Assembly (NCBI RefSeq): GCF_030818545.1
Contig: NZ_JAUTAH010000001.1
Span: 997,001-1,061,000, forward strand
Direction: 5' to 3'
From: Brevundimonas sp. SORGH_AS_0993
Lineage (GTDB): Bacteria > Pseudomonadota > Alphaproteobacteria > Caulobacterales > Caulobacteraceae
DNA length: 64,000 nucleotides
Shown here: positions 7,675-17,646 of the stretch, piece by piece
Layout: the number at the start of each line of letters is the position of its first letter
Position numbering within the stretch: the stretch's first letter is position 1
Made by a program: the position numbers and the translations under genes
Notes under the pieces: generated by a model
The model's input: only the letters and a program-made list of their open reading frames with translations
The model's database searches: none
What the model was told of the DNA's origin: nothing

Positions 7675-9075
7675 TTACCGGTTCAGGCTGAGGTGATTGA
7701 TCAGGTCGGTGCGAGTGATCAGCCCCACGAACCGCTCGCCGTCCAGCACAATGGCCACGCGATCACGGTCGAACACGGGAATCAGGGCGTCCAGCGGCTC
7801 GTTGACCTGAAGCGTGTCCAGGTCGCGCGTCATGGCCGAGGACACCGGCTTGGCGAACCGTTCCTTGCGCGTGATCTCGTCGGTGTTCATCACCTGGATC
7901 AGGTCGCTTTCGTCCAGAATGCCGACCAGACGGCCGTCCTCGATGATCGGCAGCTGGGACACGTCGGCGCCCTTCATCCGCTTGAAGGCCGTGTCCAGGG
8001 TGTCGCCCGGCCCGGCGACCACCACGTCGCCGTTCTCGTATTTGCGGTTGATCAGGTCCGACAGGTCGCCGTGGATATCGCGCTCGCCCAAGCCCTGATC
8101 GGCCAGCCAGGCGTCGTTATAGACCTTCGACAGATACTTTGCCCCGGTGTCGCACACGAAGGTGACGCAGGTCTTGGCCTCCGTCTGTTCGCGGCACCAC
8201 CGCAGGGCCGTGGCGATCAGCGTGCCCGAAGACGAACCCGCCAGAATGCCTTCCTTCAGCAGCAGTTCGCGCACCGTCGCCACGGCTTCCGCGTCGGAAA
8301 TGGAATAGGCGCGGTCGATCAGGCTCATGTCCGCCGTGTCGGGCACGAAGTTCTGGCCGATTCCCTCGACGGTATAGCTGCCCTCCGGCCCTGGGACGCC
8401 ATCGTTGACGATGCCCGCCAGGGTAGAGCCGACCGGATCGGCCAGGATGATCTGGGCCTTCGAGCCGACGCTCTTCAGAAACTGCGCCACGCCGGTGATG
8501 GTGCCGCCCGAGCCGATGCCGGCGACGAAGGCGTCGATGTCGCCGCCCGTCTGCTCCCAGATTTCCGGCCCCGTCGTCTTCACATGGGCCTCGGCGTTGG
8601 CGGCGTTGGCGAACTGATTGACATAGAAGCCGCCCGGAATGCCCTGGGCCAGACGCTCGGCCATATCGGTGTAATACTCCGGGTGGCCGTGCGGCACGTC
8701 CGACCGTGTCAGGCGAACATCGGCGCCCATGGCCCTGAGATGCTGGATCTTTTCCTTGGACATCTTGTCCGGGATGACCAGAAGCACCTTATATCCCCTG
8801 GCCCGACCGACCAGCGTCAACGCCAGGCCGGTGTTGCCCGCCGTCGCCTCCACGATGGTGCCGCCTTCCTTGAGGAAGCCTTCGCGCTCGGCGGCGTCCA
8901 GCATCGAGATGGCGATCCGATCCTTGATCGAACCGCCGGGGTTCTGGGACTCCAGCTTCAGCAGCAGGCGGCACGGGCCGGTGTCGATCTTCGTCACCTC
9001 CACCATCGGCGTCTTGCCGATCAGATCCAGCGGCGACGAGACGGTCGCGCTCAGGGCGGGGGCGTTCAGGGACAT
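7675..9075 (-). CDS. Cystathionine beta-synthase with C-terminal CBS pair
   Basis: 466 residues from the ATG at 9075, preferred over 9087 because GGAG sits six bases upstream of it. The N-terminal fold-type II PLP domain has Lys51 in NPGGSIKDR, the EATAGNTGLAL loop and the PLP-phosphate loop GIGSGGTITG. Two CBS motifs follow (about residues 345-466), with QLPIIEDGRLVGILDESDL and a second ending VGLITRTDLINHL. Condenses serine (or O-acetylserine) with homocysteine. First gene of a two-gene operon with the lyase; such CBS domains often sense adenosyl compounds, unproven here. Confidence 0.92.
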   Translation of the reverse strand: MSLNAPALSATVSSPLDLIGKTPMVEVTKIDTGPCRLLLKLESQNPGGSIKDRIAISMLDAAEREGFLKEGGTIVEATAGNTGLALTLVGRARGYKVLLVIPDKMSKEKIQHLRAMGADVRLTRSDVPHGHPEYYTDMAERLAQGIPGGFYVNQFANAANAEAHVKTTGPEIWEQTGGDIDAFVAGIGSGGTITGVAQFLKSVGSKAQIILADPVGSTLAGIVNDGVPGPEGSYTVEGIGQNFVPDTADMSLIDRAYSISDAEAVATVRELLLKEGILAGSSSGTLIATALRWCREQTEAKTCVTFVCDTGAKYLSKVYNDAWLADQGLGERDIHGDLSDLINRKYENGDVVVAGPGDTLDTAFKRMKGADVSQLPIIEDGRLVGILDESDLIQVMNTDEITRKERFAKPVSSAMTRDLDTLQVNEPLDALIPVFDRDRVAIVLDGERFVGLITRTDLINHLSLNR

Positions 9076-9132
9076 CGAAAACTCCATTCGGGGCGGGCGG
9101 AAGCTGAAGCCCCGCCTTCACGCGGTCAACTC

Positions 9133-9165
9133 ACGCAAGATTTGACCCCTCAAGATTTACGCAAG
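9133..9165. repeat. Paired short repeats in the CBS/rnr divergent promoter gap
   Basis: CAAGATTT occurs at 9136-9143 and 9151-9158, and ACGCAAG at 9133-9139 and 9159-9165, packed between two divergent genes. This could be a regulator-binding array, or chance. Confidence 0.4.
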
Positions 9166-9193
9166 AGCGCGGTTCCGCGCTACGAAAGACAGA

Positions 9194-11519
9194 ATGACCA
9201 AATCATCCAAGAGGCCGCCCGCCGGCCTCCCCGACAAAGACACGCTCCTCGCCTTTCTGCGAGAGACAGGATCGGCCGAGAAGACCGACATCGCGCGCCA
9301 TTTCGGCCTGAAGGGCGGCGACCGCCGGGCCTTGCGCGAAATGATCCGCGAACTGGAAGCCGAAGGGCGACTGGGCAAACGCGGTCGCAATGGCTTTTCC
9401 GAAGCCGGCGCCCTGCCCCCCGTCGGCGTCGCCGATGTGATCGAACGCGACGGGGACGGCGAACTGTATGTGCGCCTGGTCGAGGCCAGTCCCGACGCCC
9501 CGCGCGCCATTCTGATGCCCGACAAGTCCAAGGCCGCGCCTGGCCTGGGCGATCGCGTGCTGGTAAAGTTCCAGCGCGGCGCGGAGGGTTGGGAAGCCCG
9601 ACTAATCAAAAAGCTGGACGTGGGCTCCAACCGCGTCCTGGGCGTCATCCGCAAGTCGGCGCGCGAAACCCGCGTCGAGCCGGTCGACCGCCGCTCCAAG
9701 GACGTGCTGCTGGTGCCCCAGGCCCAGTCCGGCGACCTGCGTGACGGCGATCTGGTCCTGGCCGCCGTCGAGAAGGGCGATCAGCGCTATGGCCCCAAAC
9801 GCGGCAAGATCCTGGAACATATCGGCAAGGAGGACGATCCCCGCGCCGCCTCTCTGATCGCAATCTACGCCCACAGCATACCGACCGGCTTCTCCGAGGC
9901 GGTCGAGCGCGAGGCCGAGGATCAGGCGCTGCCGACCCTGAAGGGCCGCGAGGACCTGCGCGACGTCCCCTTCATCACCATCGACCCCGCCGACGCGCGC
10001 GACCACGACGACGCCGTCTATGCCGCGCGCGACGAAGACCCCAAGAACCCCGGCGGCTGGATCGTCTGGGTCGCCATCGCCGACGTCGCCGCCTATGTCC
10101 GCCCCGGCAGCCAGTTGGACCGCGAGGCGCGCGACAAGGGCAACTCCACCTACTTCCCCGACCGCGTCGAGCCGATGCTGCCGGAGGTGCTGTCGAACGG
10201 TCTGTGCAGCCTGAAGCAGGGCGAGAACCGCGCCTGTCTCGCCGTTCGGATGGTCTTCGACAAGGACGGCCGAAAGACCGGCCACAGGTTCGTGCGCGGC
10301 CTGATGCGGTCGCACGCCAAGCTCAGCTACGAACAGGCCCAGGCCGCCATCGACGGTGAACAGGACGACGCCACCGGCCCGATCATGGAGGCCATCCTCT
10401 ATCCGCTGTGGAACGCCTATCACGCCATGCTGAAGGGGCGGCTGAAGCGCAGCCCGCTGCAGATTGAATCGGCCGAACGCCGCATCCGCATGGCGCCGGA
10501 TGGCGGGATCGCCTCCATCGAGAAACGCACCTCGCTTGAGGCGCACCGGCTGATCGAGGAGATGATGATCCAGGCCAACGTCTGCGCCGCCGAGACCCTG
10601 GAGCAGAAGAAGACGCCGCTCATCTACCGCATCCACGATGCGCCCAGTCAGGAGAAGATCTTCAACCTGGCCGACTTCCTGTCGACCATCGGCAAGCCTT
10701 GGAACAAGGGCGAACCCGGCACGACCAAGCGGTTCAACAAGCTGTTGGACGAGACGCGCGACGGCGAATACGCCGATGTGGTCAACGAGGTCGTCCTGCG
10801 CACCCAGATGCAGGCCATCTATTCGCCCGAGAACGTCGGCCACTTCGGCCTGAACCTGGACCGCTACGCCCACTTCACCTCGCCGATCCGACGCTATTCG
10901 GACCTGATCGTCCATCGCGGCCTGATCCGGGCGCTGGGCTTGGGCAAGGACGGGCTGACGGACCGCGAGATCGCCGAACTGCCCTGCCATCGCCGAGGGC
11001 GTGACCATGACAGAGCGCCGCTCCATGGCCGCCGAACGCGACGCCATGGACCGCTACATCGCCGCCTATCTGGAGGAGCACATCGGGGCGACCTTCGCCG
11101 GAAGGATCACCGGCGTCACCCGGTTTGGCCTGTTCATCCGTCTGGAGGACACGGGCGCGGACGGTCTGGTCCCCGTCTCGACCTTGGGCAGCGAATATTT
11201 CACCCACGACGACCGCGCCCACGCCCTGGTCGGCGAACGCACGGGCAAGCGGTTCACTCTGGGCCGGATGGTCGAGGTCAAACTGCGAGAGGCCACGCCC
11301 GTCACCGGCGGACTGGTGTTCGAAATGCTCAGCGAGCCCGAGCCCCGCGATCCCAACGCCCCGGCCCCGCGCTACGGCATTCGCGGACGGGGCGGCGACG
11401 GCCCGCCGATGCGCGGCCAGAAAAGCAAGAATGGCAACCGTCCCGGCGGCCCCAAGCCCCGCAACGGCTCCAAACCGTCAGGCGGCCTGAAGGGGGTCAG
11501 AAAGGGCAAGCGTAAGTGA
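9194..11519 (+). pseudogene. rnr: Ribonuclease R, single-base frameshift near 10982-10985
   Basis: RNase R, a 3'-to-5' exoribonuclease degrading structured RNA. From the ATG at 9194 the frame encodes the winged-helix N-terminus, cold-shock domains and RNB domain (FITIDPADARDHDDAVY; FGLNLDRYAHFTSPIRRYSD). After DREIAEL the homology jumps one frame to AIAEGVTMTERR..., the rest of RNB, the S1 domain (FAGRITGVTRFGLFIRL) and a basic Gly/Lys-rich tail ending at 11519. Removing one base in CCCT at 10982-10985 restores a 774-residue protein. Codon use is normal on both sides, so an assembly error is likely; otherwise the product loses its S1 domain. Its stop overlaps the Nudix start (GTGA). Confidence 0.9.
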
Positions 11520-12217
11520 CGCCCTTCGACGCGGCGCAGGATCTGGCCGACGCGCCGTGTATCGGCGGCGCCCAGCGGCCCAAGGACGCGGCGACCCTGA
11601 TCCTGACGCGGGGCGGATCACGCCCGGAGGTGCTGATGGGACGGCGCGCGCCGGGCCATGTGTTCATGGCGTCGAAATGGGTGTTTCCAGGAGGGCGGAT
11701 CGACCGCAGCGACTTCACCGCCGCCTCGACCGGCGATCTGTCGTCGGACGTGGCGCGGCGGCTGGAGAGCGAACTGCCGGCGCGGCGCGCGCGCGCCCTG
11801 GTCCTGACGGCGGTGCGCGAGACATTCGAGGAGACGGGCCTCATTCTGGGCCGGCCGGCGCCCCGCGCCTCGGTCGCCGGGCCGTGGCGCGAGTATCGCC
11901 AGGCGGGCGCCCTGCCCGATCTGTCGGTCCTGTCCTATATCGCGCGCGCCATCACCCCGCCGGGTCGCACGCGGCGCTTCGATGCCCGGTTCTTCATGGC
12001 GCCGAGCGAGGCCCTGCTATCGCCCGAGCCTTCGTCAGGATCCGGCGAACTGGACGAGATCGCCTGGCTCCCGCTGGATCAGGCGCGCAGCCTGGACCTG
12101 CCCGCCATCACCCGTTTCGTGCTGGAGGAACTGGCCGAACGTCTGGGCCGACCGAGCCGCCCTCTTCCCTTCGTGCGGATGGTGCGCGGCCTCCACACGG
12201 TCGAATACAGGGACTGA
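11516..12217 (+). CDS. Nudix hydrolase (CoA pyrophosphatase-like)
   Basis: 233 residues from a GTG at 11516 that overlaps the rnr stop as GTGA, implying translational coupling. The Nudix box is split by an insertion: PGG (58-60) and then AVRETFEETGLIL with Arg101, Glu102, Glu105, Glu106 and Gly108. The insertion between Gly60 and the REXXEE helix recalls the NUDT8/NUDT19-like branch. Likely hydrolyses a nucleoside-diphosphate-linked substrate with Mg2+; substrate unknown. Confidence 0.82.
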   Translation: MTPFDAAQDLADAPCIGGAQRPKDAATLILTRGGSRPEVLMGRRAPGHVFMASKWVFPGGRIDRSDFTAASTGDLSSDVARRLESELPARRARALVLTAVRETFEETGLILGRPAPRASVAGPWREYRQAGALPDLSVLSYIARAITPPGRTRRFDARFFMAPSEALLSPEPSSGSGELDEIAWLPLDQARSLDLPAITRFVLEELAERLGRPSRPLPFVRMVRGLHTVEYRD

Positions 12218-12260
12218 CAGGACCAGATCGACGATCAAACCCTGGTGCGTCGTCTGAACC

Positions 12261-12827
12261 TCAATCCGTGATCGGCTTGCTCAGGTCGAACTCGACCCGG
12301 AAATGCCGGTTGGGGCGACGCAGTTCATAGGCGAACATCCGGTCGGGATGCACCTCCATCGCCCAGACATTGGTGGTGGAGACCGCCGCGTCATTGGCGT
12401 TGAACAGGGCGATCGATTCGGCGTCGACCGGAAACGCCTGCCGCTCGGCCGCGCCCGCGCTCGCTGTATCGCCACCGTACCAGTGAAGCACATCGGTCGT
12501 GCCGTCTTCGTGCCGATGATCGTGCTTCAGCCGCAAGCCCGTCGGCGTCTTCGTCACCACCCAGGTGCGCGAGCGGTCCTGGCCCACGGCGAAGGGAATC
12601 CGCACCTCCTCCGGCGAACAGTCGCGGACGTGCATGACCAGACGTTCGCTGGCGAACTTGGCGTCTGCGGCGTCCGTCGTGACCACCCGCCCCTCGAACC
12701 GCTGGCCGCACAGGGCGTTCAATCGCTCCATGAAGGCGTCTTGCGCGGGAGCAATTTCGGCGGCGGCGGCCCCGCCGAGCGAGATCAGGGCCAGCGCCGC
12801 AAGGGTCGGAAGGGAGGCGATTTTCAT
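12261..12827 (-). CDS. Secreted/periplasmic hypothetical protein
   Basis: 188 residues with a Sec signal peptide (about 1-23, ending AAA-E). The mature chain has two cysteines (ALCGQRF and RDCSPEE), a His-rich stretch KHDHRHEDG and a conserved-looking C-terminus PNRHFRVEFDLSKPITD. No domain recognised. Convergent with the Nudix gene and divergent from rpmG. Codon use matches its neighbours, supporting a real gene. Function unknown. Confidence 0.75.
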   Translation of the reverse strand: MKIASLPTLAALALISLGGAAAAEIAPAQDAFMERLNALCGQRFEGRVVTTDAADAKFASERLVMHVRDCSPEEVRIPFAVGQDRSRTWVVTKTPTGLRLKHDHRHEDGTTDVLHWYGGDTASAGAAERQAFPVDAESIALFNANDAAVSTTNVWAMEVHPDRMFAYELRRPNRHFRVEFDLSKPITD

Positions 12828-12877
12828 GTCCGCACCCTATAGAGGCGGCCGACCGCATCAACGCGACATCAGGCCCG

Positions 12878-12905
12878 TTGACTTTAGGGCGAGCCCGAGT
12901 ATGTT
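12878..12905 (+). promoter_or_regulatory. Candidate sigma-70-type promoter of rpmG
   Basis: TTGACT (12878-12883), a 16-base spacer and TATGTT (12900-12905), 48 bases upstream of the rpmG start. A good match to a housekeeping promoter. Confidence 0.5.
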
Positions 12906-12953
12906 CCGCGCCTCTTATTTTAAGCGGCTTTCGCCGTCGCAGAGGTAATTCCG

Positions 12954-13121
12954 ATGGCCAAACCGGCTTCCATCAAGATCCGCCTGAACTCCACGGCCGA
13001 CACCGGCTTCTTCTACGTCACCAAGAAGAACGCTCGCACCATGACCGAAAAGATGGTCGTCAAGAAGTACGACCCCGTCGTTCGCAAGCACGTCGAGTTC
13101 AAGGAAGGCAAGATCAAGTAA
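12954..13121 (+). CDS. rpmG: 50S ribosomal protein L33
   Basis: 55 residues ([20 protein letters not shown]..., ending FKEGKIK), recognised by length and sequence: [10 protein letters not shown], and [18 protein letters not shown]. It lacks the zinc-binding cysteines, so it is the C-minus form common in proteobacteria. AGAGG lies eight bases before the ATG. A strong intrinsic terminator follows. Component of the large ribosomal subunit near the E site. Confidence 0.97.
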   Translation: MAKPASIKIRLNSTADTGFFYVTKKNARTMTEKMVVKKYDPVVRKHVEFKEGKIK

Positions 13122-13144
13122 TCTCTTGATCCGCTGAAACGACG

Positions 13145-13182
13145 AACGCCCGGCTGGACCTCCCCGCCGGGCGTTTTCTTTT
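13145..13182 (+). terminator. rpmG: Rho-independent terminator of rpmG
   Basis: Ten-base perfect stem (13145-13154 with 13166-13175, arms AACGCCCGGC / GCCGGGCGTT), 11-base loop, followed by TTTCTTTT. It lies 24 bases after the rpmG stop and may also serve the convergent pleD transcript. Confidence 0.9.
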
Positions 13183-13204
13183 GTCGTGACGGCGACGGGT
13201 CCGG

Positions 13205-14566
13205 TCAGGCCGCCTTGGCGATGACCAGGTTGCGCCCCTTGGCCTTGGCCTCGTAAACGCCCTCGTCGGCGCGCTTCAGCAGGCTTTCGGGCGTGTCGCT
13301 CTGGCCGGTCGTGACGGCCACCCCGATGGAGATGGTGACGGTCAGTTGCTCCTTGCCGCCCAGGACGCGGAAGGGGGCGGCGGCGACGTCGCGGCGAATA
13401 CGCTCCGCCACGCTCCCGGCCGCCTCCAGACTGGCGCCCGGCATCACCACCACGAACTCCTCCCCTCCCATGCGGCAGGGCAGGTCCACGGCGCGGACAT
13501 TGGTGGCCAGGCGCACGGCGAACTCCACCAGGACCTCGTCGCCCGCGTCATGGCCGAAGCCGTCGTTGACGGCCTTGAAGTGGTCGATGTCCATGACCAG
13601 CACGGCCACCGGGGCGCCGCCATGGCTGGCGCGGCCGACCAGGGCCTGAAGCTGGGTGGTCATATAGCGACGATTGTGCAAGCCGGTCAGGGCGTCGGTG
13701 ACGGCCATCTCAAGGCTGCTGTCCAGCTTGTGCCGCAGGAAGTCGGTATAGCGTTTGCGGCGGATCTGGGTGCGGGCGCGGGCGGCCAGTTCTTCCGAAT
13801 CCACCGGGCGCGACAGAACGTCCGCGGCGCCCAGTTCCAGCGCCTTGATCATCCGCGACCGCTCGGTCGGATCGACAACGGCCAGCACCGGCGCCCGACG
13901 CGCATCGCCCGACTTGGCCAGGGCCACGATCCGCAGGCCGTCGAACGATTGGGCCGCGACGTTGACGATGATCAGATCCAAAGGCCCCTTGGCCACCGCC
14001 AGGGCCGCCTCAGGGTTGGATTCTATGGTGATGCGATGTTCGCCGCTCAGTTCCGAAGCGATCTTTTCGGCCTGCACGACGTCGTCGTCGACGATCAGAA
14101 TGCGGCCGCCTTCGCTGCGCATCCGGGCCACCCCGTCCGCCTCCACGCCCAGGCGGCGGCTGCTTTCCTCCCGTTCGCGCAGTTCGTCCATGATCTGCTT
14201 GAGGCGCGTCAGAGACCGCACGCGGGCGAACAGGACCACGTCGTCGATGGGCTTGGTCAGGAAATCGTCGGCCCCGGCGCCCAGGCCGCGAATACGGTCC
14301 TCGCGCCCATCCAGCGCCGTGACCAGCACCACGGGAATATGGCGGGTGAGCGGATGCGCCTTCAGCCGGCGGCAGGTTTCGAACCCGTCCATGCCGGGCA
14401 TCATGACATCCAGCAGGATCAGGTCCGGCTGCTGCTCGGCCGCCACGGTCAGGGCCGTCGCCCCGTCGCCGGCGGTCAGCACGTCGTAATATTCGATCGT
14501 CAGCTTGGCCTCGAGCAGGCGGACGTTCACGTCCACGTCGTCGACCACCAGGATACGCGCGCTCAT
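13205..14566 (-). CDS. pleD: Response regulator / diguanylate cyclase PleD
   Basis: 453 residues from the ATG at 14566, which overlaps the divK stop (ATGA). Order: REC1 with phosphoacceptor Asp53 ([10 protein letters not shown]), an adaptor REC2 (about 155-270) whose acceptor position is Asn202, and a GGDEF domain with active-site GGEEF at 367-371. The inhibitory I-site RxxD is Arg358-Asp361. Makes cyclic di-GMP from GTP when phosphorylated. In Caulobacter it localises to the stalked pole and drives the swarmer-to-stalked transition. Near full-length match to the remembered Caulobacter protein. Confidence 0.97.
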   Translation of the reverse strand: MSARILVVDDVDVNVRLLEAKLTIEYYDVLTAGDGATALTVAAEQQPDLILLDVMMPGMDGFETCRRLKAHPLTRHIPVVLVTALDGREDRIRGLGAGADDFLTKPIDDVVLFARVRSLTRLKQIMDELREREESSRRLGVEADGVARMRSEGGRILIVDDDVVQAEKIASELSGEHRITIESNPEAALAVAKGPLDLIIVNVAAQSFDGLRIVALAKSGDARRAPVLAVVDPTERSRMIKALELGAADVLSRPVDSEELAARARTQIRRKRYTDFLRHKLDSSLEMAVTDALTGLHNRRYMTTQLQALVGRASHGGAPVAVLVMDIDHFKAVNDGFGHDAGDEVLVEFAVRLATNVRAVDLPCRMGGEEFVVVMPGASLEAAGSVAERIRRDVAAAPFRVLGGKEQLTVTISIGVAVTTGQSDTPESLLKRADEGVYEAKAKGRNLVIAKAA

Positions 14567-14928
14567 CCCAGGTGCTGCCGAATTGTGTCGAGGAACTGCA
14601 TGACCGAGATGGGCTTGGAGATATAGGCCTCGCACCCGCCCTGGCGAATGCGCTCCTCGTCGCCCTTCATGGCGAAGGCGGTCACGGCGATGACGGGGAT
14701 GTGGTTCAGTTCCTCGTCGTCCTTCAGCCATTTGGTGACTTCCAGACCCGAGATTTCAGGCAGCTGAATGTCCATCAGGATCAGGTCGGGATGGTGGGCG
14801 CGCGCTAGGGCCAACGCCTGCAACCCCTCGCGGGTTTGCAGCGTCTGGTAGCCCTGGGAGTCGAGCAGATCATGAAAAAGCTTCATGTTCAGCTCGTTAT
14901 CCTCGACGATGAGGACTTTCTTGGACAT
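14563..14928 (-). CDS. divK: Single-domain response regulator DivK
   Basis: 121 residues from the ATG at 14928 (AGG five bases upstream); a GTG at 14934 would add two. A stand-alone receiver with phosphoacceptor Asp53 in [21 protein letters not shown] and the signature [22 protein letters not shown], nearly identical to Caulobacter DivK. Relays the PleC/DivJ phosphosignal to DivL-CckA, controlling CtrA activity and polarity. Overlaps pleD by four bases, as expected of the divK-pleD operon. Essential in Caulobacter. Confidence 0.97.
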   Translation of the reverse strand: MSKKVLIVEDNELNMKLFHDLLDSQGYQTLQTREGLQALALARAHHPDLILMDIQLPEISGLEVTKWLKDDEELNHIPVIAVTAFAMKGDEERIRQGGCEAYISKPISVMQFLDTIRQHLG

Positions 14929-15035
14929 CGTCACCTGACCTGTGCGGCCCAGGAACGCGGGACGCCTCGTAGGGGTGCGATAGTGGCGACGCAGTCTTAA
15001 GTTGGGATGAAGCCAATCTTACGGAGACCTTAAAC

Positions 15036-16304
15036 GTGGCCATCAAGGCCATCTGCCGCGACTGCCTGTGGACCGGCCAAGACCCCGCCGGCCCGCCCGA
15101 CCGACGCTGTCCGACGTGCGGTTCGCGCCGCATCGTCGCGGACCCGGAACTGGACCAGCTGTCCATCGCCCATATGGATTGCGACGCCTTCTACGCCTCG
15201 GTGGAGAAGCGCGACCGGCCCAAACTACGCGACCGGCCGGTGATCGTCGGCGGGGGCAAGCGCGGCGTGGTCTCTACCGCCTGCTATGTGGCGCGCCAGT
15301 ACGGGGTGGGATCGGCCATGCCGATGTTCAAGGCGCTGAAAGCTTGTCCCGAGGCCGTGGTCATCAAGCCCGACTTCACGAAATACGTCTTCGAGTCGAA
15401 GCGCATCCTGGGCGCCTTGGGAAAGTTGACGCCTTTGATCCAGCCGCTGTCGCTGGACGAGGCTTGGGTCGATCTGTCCGGCACCGAACGGCTGAACGGC
15501 GGCCCGCCCGCGCTGCAGTTGATCCGTTTCCAGAAGCGGATCGAGGACGAGACCGGCCTGACCGTCTCCATCGGCCTGGCCCCCAACCGTTTCCTGGCCA
15601 AGCTTGCATCTGAATTGGACAAGCCGAGGGGCTTTTCCGTCATCGGCGCCGTCAACGCCCAGACGCTTCTGGCCCCGCGCCCCGTCACCGCCCTGCCCGG
15701 CGTCGGCCCGGTGTTCGGCAAGGCGTTGCGCAGCGACGGCTATGCGACCATCGGCGACCTGGCCCGCGCGGACGTGCGCGATCTGGTCAAACGCTATGGC
15801 GAATCGGGCCTGCGCCTGCACGACCTTGCCCACGCCCGCGACGCCCGCGCCGTAAACCCCGAGCGCGATCGCAAGGGGATGAGCGCAGAAACCACCTTCA
15901 ACGAGGACCTGACCTCCGCCGAGGCGCTGGAGGCCGAGCTGTGGCCCCTGTGCGAGAAGCTGGCGTCCAAGGCCCGGCGCGACGGCGTCGCCAGCCGCGT
16001 CCTGGTGCTGAAACTGCGGCGCACTGACTTCAAGATCGTCACCCGCCGCATCACCCTGCCCGAGCCGATCCAGACGGCGCGCGCCCTTTTCGCGGCCGGA
16101 CGCGACCTGCTGAAACCCGAACTGGGCCGCCCCTATCGGCTGATCGGCATCGGCATGGCCGACGTCCAGGACGCCGAGGACGCCCCCGCCGGCCTGTTCC
16201 AGACGACCGAGACCCGCGCCCTGAAGACCGAGCGCGCCATCGACGTGCTGCGCGAGAAGTTTGGCAAGGACGCCGTGGTGGCGGGCCGCGCCTTGAAGCC
16301 GTAG
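15036..16304 (+). CDS. dinB: DNA polymerase IV with N-terminal zinc ribbon
   Basis: 422 residues from a GTG at 15036 with GGAG nine bases upstream. Y-family translesion polymerase. Catalytic acidic residues sit in [16 protein letters not shown] (near residue 48) and [11 protein letters not shown]. Thumb/little-finger regions follow, including [13 protein letters not shown]. About 42 residues precede the polymerase core and carry CxxC...CxxC (Cys7, Cys10, Cys25, Cys28), a zinc-ribbon-like extension absent from the E. coli enzyme. It lacks an obvious C-terminal beta-clamp motif by eye. Divergent from divK; pncB follows after eight bases. Confidence 0.93.
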   Translation: MAIKAICRDCLWTGQDPAGPPDRRCPTCGSRRIVADPELDQLSIAHMDCDAFYASVEKRDRPKLRDRPVIVGGGKRGVVSTACYVARQYGVGSAMPMFKALKACPEAVVIKPDFTKYVFESKRILGALGKLTPLIQPLSLDEAWVDLSGTERLNGGPPALQLIRFQKRIEDETGLTVSIGLAPNRFLAKLASELDKPRGFSVIGAVNAQTLLAPRPVTALPGVGPVFGKALRSDGYATIGDLARADVRDLVKRYGESGLRLHDLAHARDARAVNPERDRKGMSAETTFNEDLTSAEALEAELWPLCEKLASKARRDGVASRVLVLKLRRTDFKIVTRRITLPEPIQTARALFAAGRDLLKPELGRPYRLIGIGMADVQDAEDAPAGLFQTTETRALKTERAIDVLREKFGKDAVVAGRALKP

Positions 16305-16312
16305 GACAGGGT

Positions 16313-17609
16313 ATGGACCTCGCCAAACGCGCCTATGACCACGGCTTTCGCCTGGACCCGATCGTCCGCAGCCTGCTGGACACGGACTTCTACAAGCTGC
16401 TGATGTTGCAGATGATCTGGCGCGAGCATCGCGACGTGCCGGTCGTCTTCCAGGTCATCAACCGCACCAGGTCCGTGCGCCTGGCGCGAGGAAATCGACA
16501 TCGACGCCCTGCGCGAGCAACTGGATCACGCCCGCACCCTGCGCTTCACCAACAAGGAACGGGTCTGGCTGGCGGGCAACAGCTTCTATGGGGTGAAGCA
16601 GATCTTCGCGCCCGACTTCATGGCCTGGCTGGCCGACTATCGCCTGCCGGATTACGACCTGTCGGTTCGGGACGGTCAGTATGTGCTGACCTTCTCGGGC
16701 GGCTGGGCCGAGGTGACGCTGTGGGAAATCCCGGCCCTGGCCATATTGAACGAACTGCGCTGCCGGGCGGGCCTGGCGCGGCTGGGCCGGTTCGAACTGG
16801 ACATCCTGTATTCGCGCGCCAAGACGCGGCTTTGGTCCAAGGTCGAGCGGCTGCGGCGCCTGCCCGATCTGGCCCTGTCCGACTTCGGCACGCGCAGGCG
16901 GCACGGCTTCCTGTGGCAGCGTTGGTGCATCCAGGCCCTGAAGGAGGGTCTGGATTCGGCCTTCATCGGCACCTCCAACGTCCTGCACGCGATGGAGAAC
17001 GATCTGGAGGCCATCGGCACCAATGGCCACGAACTGCCGATGGTGCTGGCGGCCCTGGCGCCCGACGACGCCGCCCTGGCCCAAGTCCCCTACGCCGTGC
17101 TGGACGAGTGGCGCAGGCATTATGCGGGCAATCTGCTGATCGTCCTGCCCGACGCCTTCGGCACCGAAGCGTTTCTGGATCAGGCGCCGGATTGGGTCGC
17201 CGACTGGACAGGCTTCCGCCCCGACTCGGCCCCGCCCATACCGGCGGGCGAACGGCTGATCGACTGGTGGCGCGCCCACGGCCGCGATCCGAAGGACAAG
17301 CTGCTGATCTTCTCGGACGGGATGGACATCGACGGGATCGAGGCGACCCACGCCCATTTCCACGGCCGCGCCCGGCTCAGCTTCGGCTGGGGCACCAATC
17401 TGACCAACGACTTCCGCGACTGCTCGCCCGCTTTTGCGCCTGAGCTGGCGCCGATCTCGCTGATCTGCAAGGTGGTGGAGGCGGGCGGACGACCTGCCGT
17501 CAAACTGTCGGACAACCCGGAAAAGGCCGTCGGCGATCCGGCCGAGATCGAACGCTATCGCCGCGTGTTCGGCGTGCGGGGCTTGTCGGCCCAGCCGGTC
17601 ACGGTGTGA
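16313..17609 (+). pseudogene. pncB: Nicotinate phosphoribosyltransferase, single-base frameshift near 16484-16487
   Basis: NAPRTase makes nicotinate mononucleotide from nicotinate, PRPP and ATP in NAD salvage. The first frame (from ATG 16313) covers [20 protein letters not shown] and stops matching after RTRSVRLA. The second resumes with [18 protein letters not shown], then [30 protein letters not shown] and [10 protein letters not shown], ending at 17609. One extra base in GCGC (16484-16487) explains the break; removing it gives 431 residues, the normal length. Codon use is intact throughout, so an assembly indel or a very recent mutation is likely. Confidence 0.9.
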
Positions 17610-17646
17610 AACTCGGCCTTAAGTCCCATAGGGCATAAGCGGAGTC

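Noticed and set aside
9076..9193. SAM-responsive riboswitch upstream of the CBS operon
   Set aside because: No SAM-I, SAM-II or SAM/SAH consensus elements could be recognised; only short repeats and a small hairpin are present.
14929..15035. CtrA box (TTAA-N7-TTAA) between divK and dinB
   Set aside because: TTAA occurs at 14997 and 15030, but the spacing is wrong for a CtrA site.
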